A stretch of 64,000 nucleotides of DNA from Hypericum androsaemum (GCA_963995505.1 OZ023197.1:2525001-2589000), one strand, 5' to 3'; shown: positions 33,011 through 44,826, counted from the first letter of the stretch. Program-made: numbers and translations. The notes: a model not told the origin generated them from the sequence alone.

Positions 33011-34642
33011 TGTCACGACCCGATTACGAATTATGACAACCGCTGCGTGAGTTTTTGATCACGCAAGGCACAAATAAACTCATTTTCGTTCAAGCCTAAA
33101 TACCCAAAACTCGGGGCTCTCAAGTAACACGAAGATGATCAAATTGAGAGAATTGTTCATGTCAAAAATAATTGAATATTTCAAGTAACAAATCTTTAAG
33201 CCAATAATTTATCCAAAAGCATTCAAGCTCCAAATAACTTCAAATAAAACTTCCGGGAAGTAACAAAGAGCATCATCTACTACATCCATAGTTCGTGCTC
33301 TTAGCACCTCTATTATTAAAATGTAAACAAAGTCTAAGATCAACATAATCGAAATCATTCTCATAGGTCTTCATCATTGATTGTGAGATCCTTCCTTATT
33401 TCCTGAAACCACAATTGCGAATTTTGGTGAGTTTCGCTACTCAGTGAAGTTGCTCAATCTCCCACCCGAAGCCAGGCCCAAGTAATTTTCAAAACAGTCA
33501 AGACACAGTTAACAAGTTCACAGTTAACAAACCAATCTACTCAATACACATATGCAACTCGATGATGCATGAAGACAGGAACTCCGGAGACCTTCCTAAT
33601 GAGGCTATGCCATCAAATCACCCCCAATGGCAGGGTCCCAAACGGTATAATCCCCCGTTTTTATGGGAACCATCGTATCACCCCCAATGGCAGGGTCCTA
33701 AACGATATAACCCCTCGTTTTTATGGGGACCATCATATCACCCCCAATGGCAGGGTCCCAAACGATATAACCCCTCATTTTTATGGGTCGAAAACAATTA
33801 ATAACCTCATTAGGACCTACATGATTCATAAGAAACAGACAATGATTCATACCGAACAAACAAATGCTTCGAACACAAATACACTGCTGAACATAACCGG
33901 ACCAAGCACAATCCACCACTTTCATGTTCACGTAATCGAACCAAACACAATCGCAGTACATGAATCCATCAATTATCATATCCGCATTAATCCCAACAAT
34001 TAAATTATTAAACACAAGCACCATTACAGGAACCAATAACAAGTACAGAGTTGAACCAATAGCAATTAAATCATCAAACACATGAATTAGCATGAAACAA
34101 CAACCACAGGAAAGTAACGAACTAGTACCAATTAGAACCAATTCATTTAGTGACAATTAGATAACAAAACGTACCAACGTCAAAGATATAGTATTTTATT
34201 TACTTGGCCCAAGTGTAAAATCAGATTTAAATCAAAAGCACTACGAATTGAAGGTAAGAACAACTTACCTTGATATTCAATTCCAATTCCTAACTATCTA
34301 GATTGTCTGATCTTCGCGGCTTCCTTCTTCATTTAATCCTCCGACGTCCCTCTCTCTTCCTTCGTAACTTCCGGGTTCCCCAAGGTCTGAAGGATTATTT
34401 TGAGCGAGAGTATGAGCATAAGAGGAAGAAAAATGCTCAACAATGATGTTTCAGGAATAGTAAAATTTATCTCCTATTAATTGCACGGACTCTATTAAAA
34501 TAATCCCACCCCACTTTCCTGTAAGTTAGGAATAGTCAGGAGAGTGGGTGCGTGGGTGGAAATTCAGGAAAGTAGTTATTGGTAAATAACTTCCCACTCC
34601 TCTAATTTATAATTATTTACTCTAAGCACCACGGGTTTTACA
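33011..34642 (-). repeat. 5' LTR of Ty3 element 2
   Basis: Partner of 26118-27749 with the same length and the 60-bp triplet array at 33609-33790. It should carry the promoter for gag-pol transcription. Confidence 0.94.
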
Positions 34643-34647
34643 GTATG

Positions 34648-35815
34648 GTACGGTATTCTTGGTGCCAATGATGTAATACTTTCTTGGTGGTTCTTTGGGG
34701 AATATACAACTTCATTTATAAAAAAATAAAGAAGATACCTTTCGTACGAAATTGAAAAGATTTTCCAAAAATATAAGTTTCTTTTCATCAGCTCAAATTC
34801 AAAGCACATTCCCCCGATCAACAGAAGAGTTCCAATTCTTTCATCCCCCGGCTCAAGTATTCTTTTAATAATTGATTCTTTTCTGGTCTCTTCACGGCAA
34901 GCTACGTACAAGCGAATCATACGATTAAATTTGATAAGGCGAAAGTAGCTAAATCGCTTTCCACGTTGATAAGCTGAACCAACGTACATGCGTGACGATC
35001 CTTTTTTTACCATATCGTGTTTTGATTGCCCATTATTATCGTATTTAGATGTGTATTCGGATTATTTTGAGGGGATCGGCATGTCCTGATATAACCGTGT
35101 TATCCACTTAATGATGTATAAATTACACGGACCATTTGTTCCCCCTCGTTTAGGAGACCAGATTTGATCTTGAAAATACTAATGGCCTATTTGGTAGAAT
35201 ATTTTATCATAATTGGATAGATCATTTTATCATAATTAGGTAAATTATTTTATCCAACCCTCTTTATTCGGGACGGTCCCCGTAAAACTATTGTATCATA
35301 ACTGAATAGACTATTTTATCATAATCGGGTAGACCATTTTATCTTCCAAGACGATTCTCGTCGTTTTACACGTTCAGAACCAAATCAAACTCTTTAGCTG
35401 TGGACGTAGTCACTAAAAGTTATCTGCAAACTACCACCAATCACCAAAATCATCAACCACCCGAGATCAACTAACTTGTAGTTATTACTAAATCATAAAT
35501 CTCGATTTCAAACATGAAAAAATAACAATATTAAAATTTGGTAGGAAAAAATTTGCAACCAGTTAAATTATGAAAAGTTCAAATTTAGATTAATTGACTC
35601 CATATATACCTAAATGCCAGATGATTTTGGAAAAAAGATTTTCCGTAGACTTATTTAAAAAAAGGTGTGCGCATAAATGAAGGTGGACATAAACGGTAAA
35701 CCAGAAACCAAAAGAAAAAATGATCAACTTGTGGTTTGAAATCATGATAAACTATTAACTCAGCATTACGTTGGCATGTCCTGCGTCATCAACATTAATA
35801 AAATGATCTCCTTTA
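34648..35815. other. Spacer with an orphan open frame and a degenerate repeat
   Basis: Right flank of Ty3 element 2. A minus-strand frame is open from 35013 (MVKKGSSRMYVGSAYQRGKR...) into the LTR, with about 120 codons outside it. It is basic, looks protein-like and is unlike the transposon proteins nearby, but I do not recognise it. The remainder is AT-rich and includes repeat units related to 10435-10610. Confidence 0.35.
35195..35345. repeat. Degenerate repeat related to 10435-10610
   Basis: Units ATTTTATCATAATTGGATAG, ATTTTATCATAATTAGGTAA and ATTTTATCATAATCGGGTAG followed by ACCATTTTATC match the units in the HSPRO upstream region. Both loci also carry GACCAGATTTGAT near the left and a TTTTACACG motif near the right, which supports a common MITE-like origin. 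Confidence 0.5.
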
Positions 35816-35824
35816 AAAAACTTT

Positions 35825-37134
35825 GGGAAAAGTCAACTTAAGTACCTGTAGTATTGCAAAAAATTAAGTCAGTACTATGTGGTTTAAAACGTACCAATTG
35901 AGTCAAACTTATTCCAATTAAAATTAATTAGAAGTCGGACAGCTGACCGGACCCTGACAGTCTTGCCCTGACCCTGCCCGACCACGTGGACCTGCCACAT
36001 CAGAGTTTTCAGATGACGTGGCGCCCACATCTCCTCCTTCCCTCTTTCGTCCATCTCTCTCCTCCCCACAACCACCAAACTTTCCATCGAGCCGGAAGAG
36101 AAGAAGAAGAAAAGCACCAAACAAGCAACAAGAAAACAACAGAAATTCTAGGAGACAGAAAGCATATTGACCTATTCAACTTCTTCCGCAAGTTAAGGGA
36201 AAATGCGAGCAGTTTGATGATGCAAGAACCCATTTTTAGTGGAAAATAGTTTGGATATAAAAATTCGGAACACGCAAGGATTAAAAAAAATATAAATTCT
36301 GGAACACGCCAAGGATAAAAAGAGAGCAATTAGCACCTCGGGAAATTACCATACCTTGAGGAAATCGACGACGGCGTCGTTCCTTGGCACTAGGCTCACC
36401 GCGGGAGCTGTCGTGTCTTCGGTTGGATTACTGTTCGAGGCAGTTATCGACGTAGCTCCGGAGGCGAGACCGCCTCGAGGACGATGACGATGACGATCGG
36501 TTGGATTATCGTTCGAGGCATGGAAACTGGAACTCTAGGGTTTCCCCAAATTCAAAATTTAGAGAGACGAGACAGGTGCATGTTGGGGTTAGAGGTGACA
36601 GAGAAGTCGACGCTGCCGCCAGTATTGGCAGGAAAGTAACTCACCACCGCCACCAGAACCGACACGATTAGTGAGAAGAGGAGGAGGAGGGGCTGTGGCC
36701 CAGCAGCCCGCATCTTCGAGTGAAGGTTTGATCTTTGGAGGAGGACAGCGTCATTTTTAGTTCGGCGGCGGTGGTGGGAAGCGAAGGAAGGGGTTGCGGT
36801 AGTGGGAAGCGGAGGAGGGGTTGTGGTGGGTGGTCCTCTCGTTACCACCCTTGCCTCTTCTTTCAAGCTTTTTAGAAAATAATGGAAAGCTTGGTGAATG
36901 TGGGGGAGGAGAGAGGGGAAGGAGGAGATGTGGGTGCCACGTCATCTAAAAAATCTGATATGGCGGGTCGCGTGGCCGGGCAGGGTCCGGGCAAGAATGG
37001 CAGGGTCCGGTCAGCTGCTCGGGCATCTAATTGATTTTAATTAGAATAAGTTTGACTCAATTAATACGTTTTAAACGATAGAATACTGACTTGATTTTTC
37101 ACGATACCACAAGGTATTTAAGTGGACTTTTTCC
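35825..37134. mobile_element. Mutator-like MITE with about 230-bp TIRs and 9-bp TSD
   Basis: Perfect 9-bp target duplication AAAAACTTT (35816-35824, 37135-37143). TIRs start GGGAAAAGTC on the left and GGAAAAAGTC on the right and run for more than 200 bp; for instance TTGAGTCAAACTTATTC, CAGCTGACCGGACCCTG and AGATGACGTGGC are found in both arms. A 9-bp TSD with long TIRs is the hallmark of Mutator-like elements. No transposase is present. The GC-rich core includes a minus-strand frame (36552-36866) that encodes a hydrophobic, signal-peptide-like segment, MRAAGPQPLLLLFSLIVS, possibly captured from a gene. Confidence 0.88.
36552..36866 (-). other. Open frame in the MITE core, possible captured gene fragment
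   Basis: 104 codons. The first half is Pro/Thr- and Arg-rich. From the second Met it reads MRAAGPQPLLLLFSLIVSVL, a charged start plus a hydrophobic core like a secretory signal or anchor, followed by a short polar tail. This resembles the first exon of a small type II membrane or secreted protein. No family was recognised and the frame may be fortuitous. Confidence 0.3.
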
Positions 37135-37143
37135 AAAAACTTT

Positions 37144-38154
37144 TTGAAGATTCTTTGGGGGGATAACATCAAAATCCTACTAACCCCCGAAATCAGACAA
37201 AATTATAATAACAAAATCGAGAAATGGGATCGCGTTGTCGCTTTTGCTAACCAACGGTATTCATAATTTCATACCCACTTTGCAAAAGCATCTTGGACAG
37301 AATAATGGATAATAATCGAAGTGCATGAACGGCATGAGATTACTTACATTCCTAGTTGCGGATGCAGTAGTACGCGTGTATGTTGATATTACTATATTTC
37401 TATTTACGAATGTGGTAGATTTATTTATAAATTTGAATATTTTATTTATATATTATCTTGAGATTATAGACTGAACATTAAAATTAGTATCAGGACAGGT
37501 AAATCTCGAGTCCATTGTTATTCTTACACAAACAACCCAATTTCTAAAGGGCTAATCACATGTCATACTTTTGCGCTTGTGAGAAGGTCGTGCTTGCCTC
37601 CAATTCATGTCAGCGGCTGCCGGTACGAAGAACGTCAGATTATATCCACTGCAATTATTTGTCACAAACCAAAATTCAGAATAATTGAACTCTTCAATCT
37701 ATTTTTTGAACTCTTCAATCAAATATATCAACATGTGAAGTAACGATCCCTTAAAACTATCTGTATACAACATTTTTTTCGTGCATATTCTGAAAGAGTT
37801 AGTTGACCATTAACTAGGTCAAGTCTTAGTCACATTTAACAAGAACGAAAATGTTACGCAAATTTAAAATGCTTAAGGTGTGCAAAATTAAAAGTCAGTT
37901 ATTTTCTATAATATATTGATGTTAATGCACTTTTTAACCGACTTTTAAGCGATAACAATTAAGCGTATCGTAATAATGTCGCAAAAAAATAACTTTGCAG
38001 AGAACCAAGGATATTTGGGACCGGGAAAAAAATCCTACGATAATCTGCAATAAAATTATAATCCAGTAAAATAACAAAGCGATTCAACAAAACAAATCAT
38101 ACTAAAGTTCGACAATGATCCCTCATTTGGCTCAAGACAAAGACGAGACTAGAT
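37144..38154. other. Intergenic, includes RPP0 3' UTR
   Basis: AT-rich spacer downstream of RPP0. The nearest part (about 37950-38154) should be its 3' UTR. Nothing else supported. Confidence 0.45.
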
Positions 38155-39951
38155 TTAGTCGAAGAGGCTGAATCCCATGTCGTCATCGGACTCCTCGGCG
38201 GGTTCATCCTTCTTTTCCTCGGCGGCAGGAGCAGCAGGCGCAGCACCGCCACCCTCAGGAGCATAAGTAATTGTAGCAGCAGCCACAGCAAACTTGCTAG
38301 GATCCTACAACGAAAACCGGAGCAATTAATCCGACATACAAACTTTCACGAACAAGATATTAGAATATGACTCCCTTGAATTTTTTAGAGAAGACAAACC
38401 TCGAGATACTCCTTGACTTTGTCGGCGAGAGGGAACGAGTACTCGGATGCAATAGCAATGGACAAGACATTCTTGTAAGCATTGATGAGCATATGTGGAG
38501 CAGCAGCCAGGGTTGGGTAAGAAGCAGCAAGAGACAATGAGGTTACCATTGAGACACCAATGGCAAACTTCTCCAGGAGATCATCCTCAGTCAGATCAAG
38601 CACCTCAGGGCTGAACACCGAACCATCATCGTAAACTTGGAGGATAACAAGACCATAAGAGAATGGCCTGATTCCAAGCTTAGCAAGCAGTGCAGCCTCA
38701 GAAGAGCCAACCTTCTCACCCTTCTTGATAAGGTCCACAGGGGTGATGATTTCAACAGTACCCTTGTTAATCTTGGTGGGAATGTTAAGGACCTACAGTT
38801 TTACAACATAATGTTAGTCACTTGAGACACAACAGAAGGGACTACAGAAACTACCCAACAGCATATTCATGCCCCGATGTGCAATCACAACCAACCTGGA
38901 AGAAAGAGGTCTGCGAGGGGTCAAGACCTGTGTTGCCAGGAGGGACAACGACATCAATAGGTGCAACCAGACCAACACGAGCAGGAGCACCAACCTGTAC
39001 ACGAGCAGTTCAAAATAGAATTCTAAAACTTAGTAAAAGGATTAAAAAAAAGATCAAAAGAAGATAAAAAAGAGAACAATCTTATACCCCTAACATATTT
39101 TAAATCATTCTCGGAACAACAATGCAAGTGTACTAGTTCATTCATCAAAACTGCTTATTCAAAAACAATGCTAAACTATAACCAATAGAACAGCCTCCTT
39201 CAAAAAACCACATCCCCAATAACTCATCATATCAGATACACAAGTAGGCAGAAGTCGACAGTTTCAACCGAATGATGAGCAGACAAACAAAATCCACAGA
39301 TAACACCATTTGAAACTAACATTACTATTGATTACCAGAAAAGCGAAGTCCACATGCACCCAACAATCAATTCATCAAAACTGCCTCTTTAAAAACGATG
39401 CTAAATTATATAACCATCAGAACAGCCTCCTTCAAAAAACCCACATCCCCAATAACTCATCATATCAGTCAAACCCTACGACTTAAACCGAAATATGTTC
39501 GCAATAATCAATACTCCTTAATACAAAGGAAAAAAACTCACCTTGTACTTGGCGACCTCCTCGCTGACTTCCTTGAGATCACCCTTGGTGAAGATAAGAC
39601 CCACATTCCCCTACACCAACCAAAAAAAAATCCCAAAATAAATTCAGAACAATAAAAAAGGAAGAAAAAAGACCAAACCTTTAGCAAAAACCCAACCTGG
39701 AGGAGTGGGATGAGGTTGAGGATGGCCGTGTTGCCGGTCTTCTCGGAGTGCATCCTAATAGACCTCTTCATCATAGTGTTCTTCCCCATCATCACGACCG
39801 AGTCCCCGCGGAGCCCCCTCCGGATGTTCTGGAGCTGGTTGGACCCCACATTGTCCGCCGCCGCAATCAGCACCTGGCTGTACTCGTCCAGGAACTGGCA
39901 CAGCCTCGCGTCGTACGCGATCTTCTTGTCCGCCTTCGACATCTTCCCCAT
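38155..39951 (-). CDS. RPP0: 60S acidic ribosomal protein P0
   Basis: Five exons on the minus strand: 39951-39697, 39610-39542, 38994-38896, 38792-38400 and 38304-38155 (stop TAA at 38155-38157). All junctions are GT-AG in phase 0, giving 321 residues. The protein is the stalk base of the large ribosomal subunit that anchors P1/P2 dimers and recruits translation GTPases. Visible are the L10-type N-terminal domain ([39 protein letters not shown]), the [13 protein letters not shown] segment, the conserved [12 protein letters not shown], the [17 protein letters not shown] region, an Ala-rich hinge, and the acidic tail ending [12 protein letters not shown], which is the P-stalk C-terminal signature. 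Length and exon pattern fit plant P0. No breaks were seen. Confidence 0.97.
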
Positions 39952-40159
39952 GATGATCCTGTCGGATTAAACTGGTAACTACTTCGCTAGTGTGAGAAAA
40001 GAGAGAGCAAAACCGAGGGCCAGGACGAAGCGGCGCGGCTTGGTCAAGGCGGACAGCTTTACGGCGCCGTCTCTTTAACCTCAGGACGGGGTTTGAGTTC
40101 TCTGGAGAGCGGCAACGAAGAAGAAGAAGATGAGAGGCGAAATGTTGGCTTGAGGGAGT

Positions 40160-40300
40160 TCTAGGGTTTAGGGGTTCGCTTTTATACATCGGCGTCTCGA
40201 AATGGGATTAGGGTTTGCTTCATTTCTTTCTCCTCCTGCTTCGGCCTGGATTTGATGTTGTTTGGGCCGAGTAGGCGCGAGGAATATGGAGCCCGGCCCA
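40160..40300 (-). promoter_or_regulatory. RPP0 promoter with telo-boxes and site II motifs
   Basis: On the minus strand, AAACCCTA-type telo-boxes lie at about 40162-40171 and 40207-40216, and TGGGCC/GGCCCA site II-type motifs at 40263-40268 and 40295-40300. In plants this pair of motifs is typical of ribosomal protein and other translation-gene promoters, which agrees with the RPP0 call. The spacing puts them 200-350 bp upstream of the start codon. Confidence 0.7.
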
Positions 40301-40984
40301 ACTCCCCCACCAAAAGAAGCCGAACATACATAAATTGTTATTATCCATCAAAAGCTATTGCTAAATGTGCATGCATAAGTGTACTATATCTACGCTGCCC
40401 TTAAACACTACAGTTCTCTTAAAAATGATATAGATAATTTCTCAAACTGGCTCTAATTAGATTGTCGGGTTTGAACTGTAGACCCCAGTCAAAATTAAAG
40501 TTCATGGTTTTTCTAAATCTTGAATCGTTGATTCGTTAATTAGAACCGCCGGTTAATGAACCGTGATCAAGACTAATTTAAATCATAAGTTTGAACAGAT
40601 CACCCGATGATGAAAATTATAAACTGCAATGGGAGCGGAATTTAACGATCGCAATCATGATTTATGTTTTAACTACCAGTTCAAGCAGTAATCAAAACTT
40701 AAAAAATATTTTAGATAATAACTAGAAATATTGTTGTGCTATCAAAAAATAATTTTATAAGAGAGAATAAAATATGAAAAGATATGTTCGAACCGGTCAG
40801 TCCTACTACTGTATCGACCTGCAAGGAATTTTTTTGGGCCGACTAGGCCCATAATATCTGGTCATATAGCTCGGCCCATTAAGAGCCCAACTTCAGGCAT
40901 CCAACCCGAAGGTTACAAAAATCTGGGAAACGTATATTTCCCACGGATCAATCCCGATCCCGCCAACCCACCAAACGCCGGAAA
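40301..40984. other. Divergent intergenic region between RPP0 and SYP31
   Basis: About 0.7 kb shared upstream region of two divergent genes. GGCCCA-like motifs also occur near 40846-40885 on the SYP31 side (for example AGGCCCATAA), so both promoters may carry site II elements. No gene inside. Confidence 0.5.
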
Positions 40985-42766
40985 ATGGCCTCCACGCACA
41001 GGGACCGGTCGGCGGAGTTCCGATCCCTAACCCAAACGCTAAGACGCACCGTTCCTTCTCCATCTCCGGAACGCAACTCCGAGAACGACGGCGCTTCGAA
41101 GCCGCAGATCCGATCCCCTTCTTCCAGATCGGAGTTCAACAAGCAGGCCTCTCGGATCGGGCTCGGCCTCAACGAGACCTCTCAGAAGATCTCCCGCCTC
41201 GCGCAGGGTAGTTATCATATAATCTCTCTCTATTTCGTTTGACTTGGACGACCGGTCGTTGGTCCGTCTGATGTTGTTGTGGTTGGGCAGTGGCGAAGCG
41301 GTCGTCGATGTTCAACGACCCGACGGTGGAGATACAGGAGCTGACGGCGGTGATCAAGAACGAGATCACGGCGCTGAACTCGGCGTTGGCGGACCTCCAG
41401 ACGCTCCGGGGGATGGAGATGGCTGGCGGCGGCGGTTACACCGACGACAGCGTCGTTCACTGCAATGCCGTTTCTGACGACCTTAAGGCGAGGCTCCTCG
41501 CCGCCACCAAGCGTCTCAAGGAGGTCTTGACCACTCGAACCGAGGTAACTAGAACAACCGATTTCGTTAGGACTGTTGATTTTTGAGGATTGTGAGGGTT
41601 TTTGAGAGTTTAGTGTGTGTCTGTTTGTGTCGCTGTAGAATATGAAGGCTCATGAGAATAGGAAGCAGTTGTTTTCGGCCAATGCGGCTTCTAGGGATAG
41701 TAATAGCAACAATCCGTTTCTAAGGCAAGCAAAGGCTGTAACTGAGCCGCCTCCTTGGTCCAACTCGGCCAATCCGCTCGACCATTCACACCAGCCGGAA
41801 TCTTCACCGTGAGTTCATCTCTATGTTACTGTATTAATCATTTGTCAGTTCCCATGGTTCATGGACTGTGTCTTGTAATGTTGTTGTATAGAGTTGTCAC
41901 ATGGCTTGTAACATTGTTGGTACAACGGTAGGAACTGATTCTTTCAGATGATGTTGCTGCCATTGCCAAGTTAGGGTATCGTCTTCCTTTTACGTGGATG
42001 GAGATCAATCTTTTTTGTTAGTTCATTTTGCTATTTGATATCGAGTGAATGAGATTCTTTGGCATTTTTGTTTTGTGGTCATGAGTTTTTGTTAGTTTTC
42101 TAGCTGCATTCTTCTGATTGTTAATCTTTATTTGCATTTTAATCAGATTGCTGCCAAACAATACCCCAGTTGGTAACCAATTAAGGTACGCTCGATGTAA
42201 TTATGTTTCTATCCGAGCGTCTATGCAGGTAATGTTGTTTTGCTGCTAACAATTAGCCTGCTTCGAACTCCATTGCAGACGGAGATCCGCTGTGGAGAAT
42301 TCCCCATCCAATCACCTGCAGATGTCCATGTTACAGGAGGAGGCTCCGCGCCAGGAAAGCTACAGTGAAAGTCGGACAGCAGCTCTTCACAATGTCGAAT
42401 CTACTATAACAGAGCTAAGTGGGATTTTCACAAACTTGGCTACAATGGTTGCGCATCAGGGGGAGCTTGCTATCAGGTGCGTGCTTTGCTTGTCTTTTGC
42501 AGAATTGTCTTGTAAGTGTCTCATCCAATCACGTTGCCTCAGGTTTCTGTCATTTGGATTTAAATTCTACTTGAAATGACTAGAATTTATGTTTTGACGT
42601 GATCAGGATTGACGATAACATGGATGAATCACTGGCTAATGTTGAAAACGCTCGCAGTGCTCTATTGAGGCATCTTAACCGAATCTCATCTAATAGGTGG
42701 CTTCTAATCAAGATCTTTGCCGTTGTTATATTGTTCCTGATGGTCTTCATCTTCTTTATTGCTTGA
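40985..42766 (+). CDS. SYP31: Golgi Qa-SNARE, syntaxin of the SYP3 group (SYP31-like)
   Basis: Six exons: 40985-41207, 41291-41544, 41639-41808, 42147-42185, 42279-42476 and 42607-42766 (stop TGA), all GT-AG, adding up to 347 residues. The N-terminus (MASTHRDRSAEFRSLTQTLRR) and the motif SEFNKQASRIGLGLNETSQK are typical of syntaxin-5-like proteins. The SLTQTL and EIQELTAVIKNEITALNSAL helices belong to the Habc region. The linker holds EPPPWSNS. The SNARE motif spans about residues 265-322 with the zero-layer Gln at about 289 (MVAHQGELAIRID). A C-terminal anchor of about 22 hydrophobic residues (326-347) ends the protein. Known role: ER-Golgi and intra-Golgi vesicle fusion. SYP31 is preferred to SYP32 on overall resemblance, with moderate certainty. 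Confidence 0.93.
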
Positions 42767-44065
42767 ACGAGTCTTTCGGACTGATGAAACCGATCAGTGT
42801 TTACTGCAATCGATACCCGGGCTATCTTTTCACCAATCTTGGTTGTAAAAGGTGCCAGTCATGCTCTGCACAGCAATCACCTGTGATAATGTAGATGAGC
42901 TTTGGTGTGTCAACTTGTAAATTTCTGTGTTTTCTGGATATAGTTCAAAAAGGGCTAGTTATTAAGGAGTGATTTGATATAAGCAGACACATAGATAGCC
43001 AATTTTTTGTGCTCCTATTCTTTGTCTTCCTTTCTCTCCCCGCGGATGTATTAGACAACTACAATTTTGAATTGTTAATATGACATCAGTAAGTCAATAG
43101 AATTCTTTCCCACGCTTAATTATTGTTCCGAGTTAATGCGTGCAAAGACAGGACGGCAACAGTAGTTGGGTCACGGTCCAACCACTGAGTTTTAGACTAA
43201 AAACTAACTGCCCTCGGTTTCAGGTGGTGATCTGATCGATCAGATTGTTTGTTGGACTGCATTTTTTAAAACAATGTTACCAAGTATTTTTTTTTGGTAG
43301 AATGTTACCAAGTACTTAAGCTACTAAGAAATTGTTCTAGATTTACAAAACATTATCGAGTTAGAAACTTAGAAATGTTGGCAGATAAAGCTAAATAGAT
43401 GTAGCTTGCAAGTTCCCGTGATTCAATTGAGGATGAAAGTACTTGGCCTCATGCACTAGCCACTAGGAAGCCCGTATAGTATGTTGCAAAGTTGCCCATT
43501 ATAAGGCAAGCAATGTCTAGCATATCCCCTGAACTCCTCGACCATGGGGCCGATCGCCACTAATTCTTTTATAAGTAAGATTTTATAGCATTTACAACTT
43601 GTCAATATAACAAGTGTAGGATTTCTTCATAGGAAATAACAGTAGATAATTTCGTTAAAATTTTGACACGGTAAAATTCAATAGAAAAAATATACCATAC
43701 TGAGGATAACACCGCGATCGGAACTAATCTTCGTCGTCACTTCTTCGATTTGGCTCCACCAATTAAGATTTCATGATGTGAATTGAATATATACAAACAA
43801 GCAGTGTTGTCATATCACTACTTCTTCTATTTATTTATTTGAATATTGTCTTTCATAATATTGACCGAGTAGAGGCCAATGTTCCTAACATGTGTATTAT
43901 TTAGGTGGTACGAGGATAATAATAGATTACGTGATCAACTCGATTTCATATTATGTTGAAAATTTTATCTCCAACTCAAGTCTTTAAGGTAATAGATTGG
44001 TAGGTTTTAACGTTTAAAATTAGTCCACTACTTTTGCCACTCATTAAATCAAGATAACTAGTAAA
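42767..44065. other. Intergenic, no gene recognised
   Basis: SYP31 3' UTR followed by AT-rich spacer up to the Cassandra TRIM. No frame or repeat that I can support. Confidence 0.45.
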
Positions 44066-44070
44066 CTGAA

Positions 44071-44698
44071 TGTAATGTCCCGTGATTCGATTGACTGACT
44101 CCACAAACCAACACGGATCTTTTCCAACATGTTTTGTCCTCACTCGCACGCACCCTGGGAAACTTCCCAGTTGGTCACCCATCACGATCCTTCTCCCGGC
44201 CAAACACGTTTAACCTTGGAGTTCTCTCAAGATGTGTGTCAGAAAAAAAAGTGTACCTTGTTGATATGGATAGTACTAATCAAATCACTTAAATATTTCA
44301 GACAGTACATATCATTTACGGTATATCATATTCACCCCTCCTTAAATACATTACGTCCTCGTCGCTCCAGAATCCCTCGTCTTCCAGTGCGTTCAATCCT
44401 CGAACCACACGTAGTAGCCGAGGTTGCTCTGATACCATATGTAACGCCCCGTGATTCGATCGACTGGCTTCACAGACCAACACAGGTCTTTTCCACGTGT
44501 TTTGTCCTCACTCGCACGCACCCTGAGAAATTTCTCAGGAGGTCACCCATCATGATCGTACTCCTGGCCAAACACGTTTAACCTTGGAGTTCTCTCAAGA
44601 TGTGTGCCAGAAAAAAAGGTGCACCTTGTTGATATGGATAGTACCAATCAAATCACTTAAGCATTCCAGACAATACATATCATTTACGGGGTATCACA
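44071..44698 (-). mobile_element. Cassandra TRIM retrotransposon (5S rRNA-bearing LTRs), complete
   Basis: Two about 260-bp LTRs (44071-44330 and 44440-44698) start TGTAATG/TGTAACG and end in TATCATA/TATCACA. Between them is a 109-bp non-coding core. On the minus strand, TGGTATCAGAGC next to the right LTR is a Met-tRNA primer site, and AAGGAGGGGTGAA next to the left LTR is a purine tract, so the element is on the minus strand. Each LTR contains a stretch matching the 3' two-thirds of plant 5S rRNA, the diagnostic feature of Cassandra. Flanks CTGAA and TTGAA agree at 4 of 5 positions. It encodes no protein and must be moved by other elements' enzymes. Confidence 0.9.
44149..44226 (-). repeat. 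5S rRNA-like domain in the left Cassandra LTR
   Basis: On the minus strand this contains GAACTCCAAGGTTAAACGTG followed by GTGATGGGTGACCAACTGGG, matching the box A to box C part of plant 5S rRNA with several changes. The right LTR has the same at 44519-44596. In 5S genes this part holds the internal RNA polymerase III promoter. Confidence 0.85.
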
Positions 44699-44826
44699 TT
44701 GAAGTAGCAGTGTGTACTATATTTTGGGATAAATTAAGTTGCGTGACGTCCCAAAAATGGAATAAAGACCGAGAACATATACTGAATATAATCTCAGATG
44801 GTACAATTACATATACATATGAAATA

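Larger units (their letters stand above)
26118..34642 (-). mobile_element. Complete Ty3/gypsy LTR retrotransposon 2 (chromovirus-like), nearly intact
   Basis: Two 1632-bp LTRs (26118-27749, 33011-34642) begin TGTCACGACCC and end GGTTTTACA. They are flanked by a perfect target duplication GTATG (26113-26117 and 34643-34647). By eye they differ at only about 12 positions (under 1%), so this is a recent insertion. The whole gag-pol is a single 1540-codon minus-strand frame (32379 to 27760) with no frameshift, interrupted by just two TGA codons. It is related to element 1 but clearly a different family. The protease active site is also mutated, so this copy is probably not autonomous. Confidence 0.96.
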
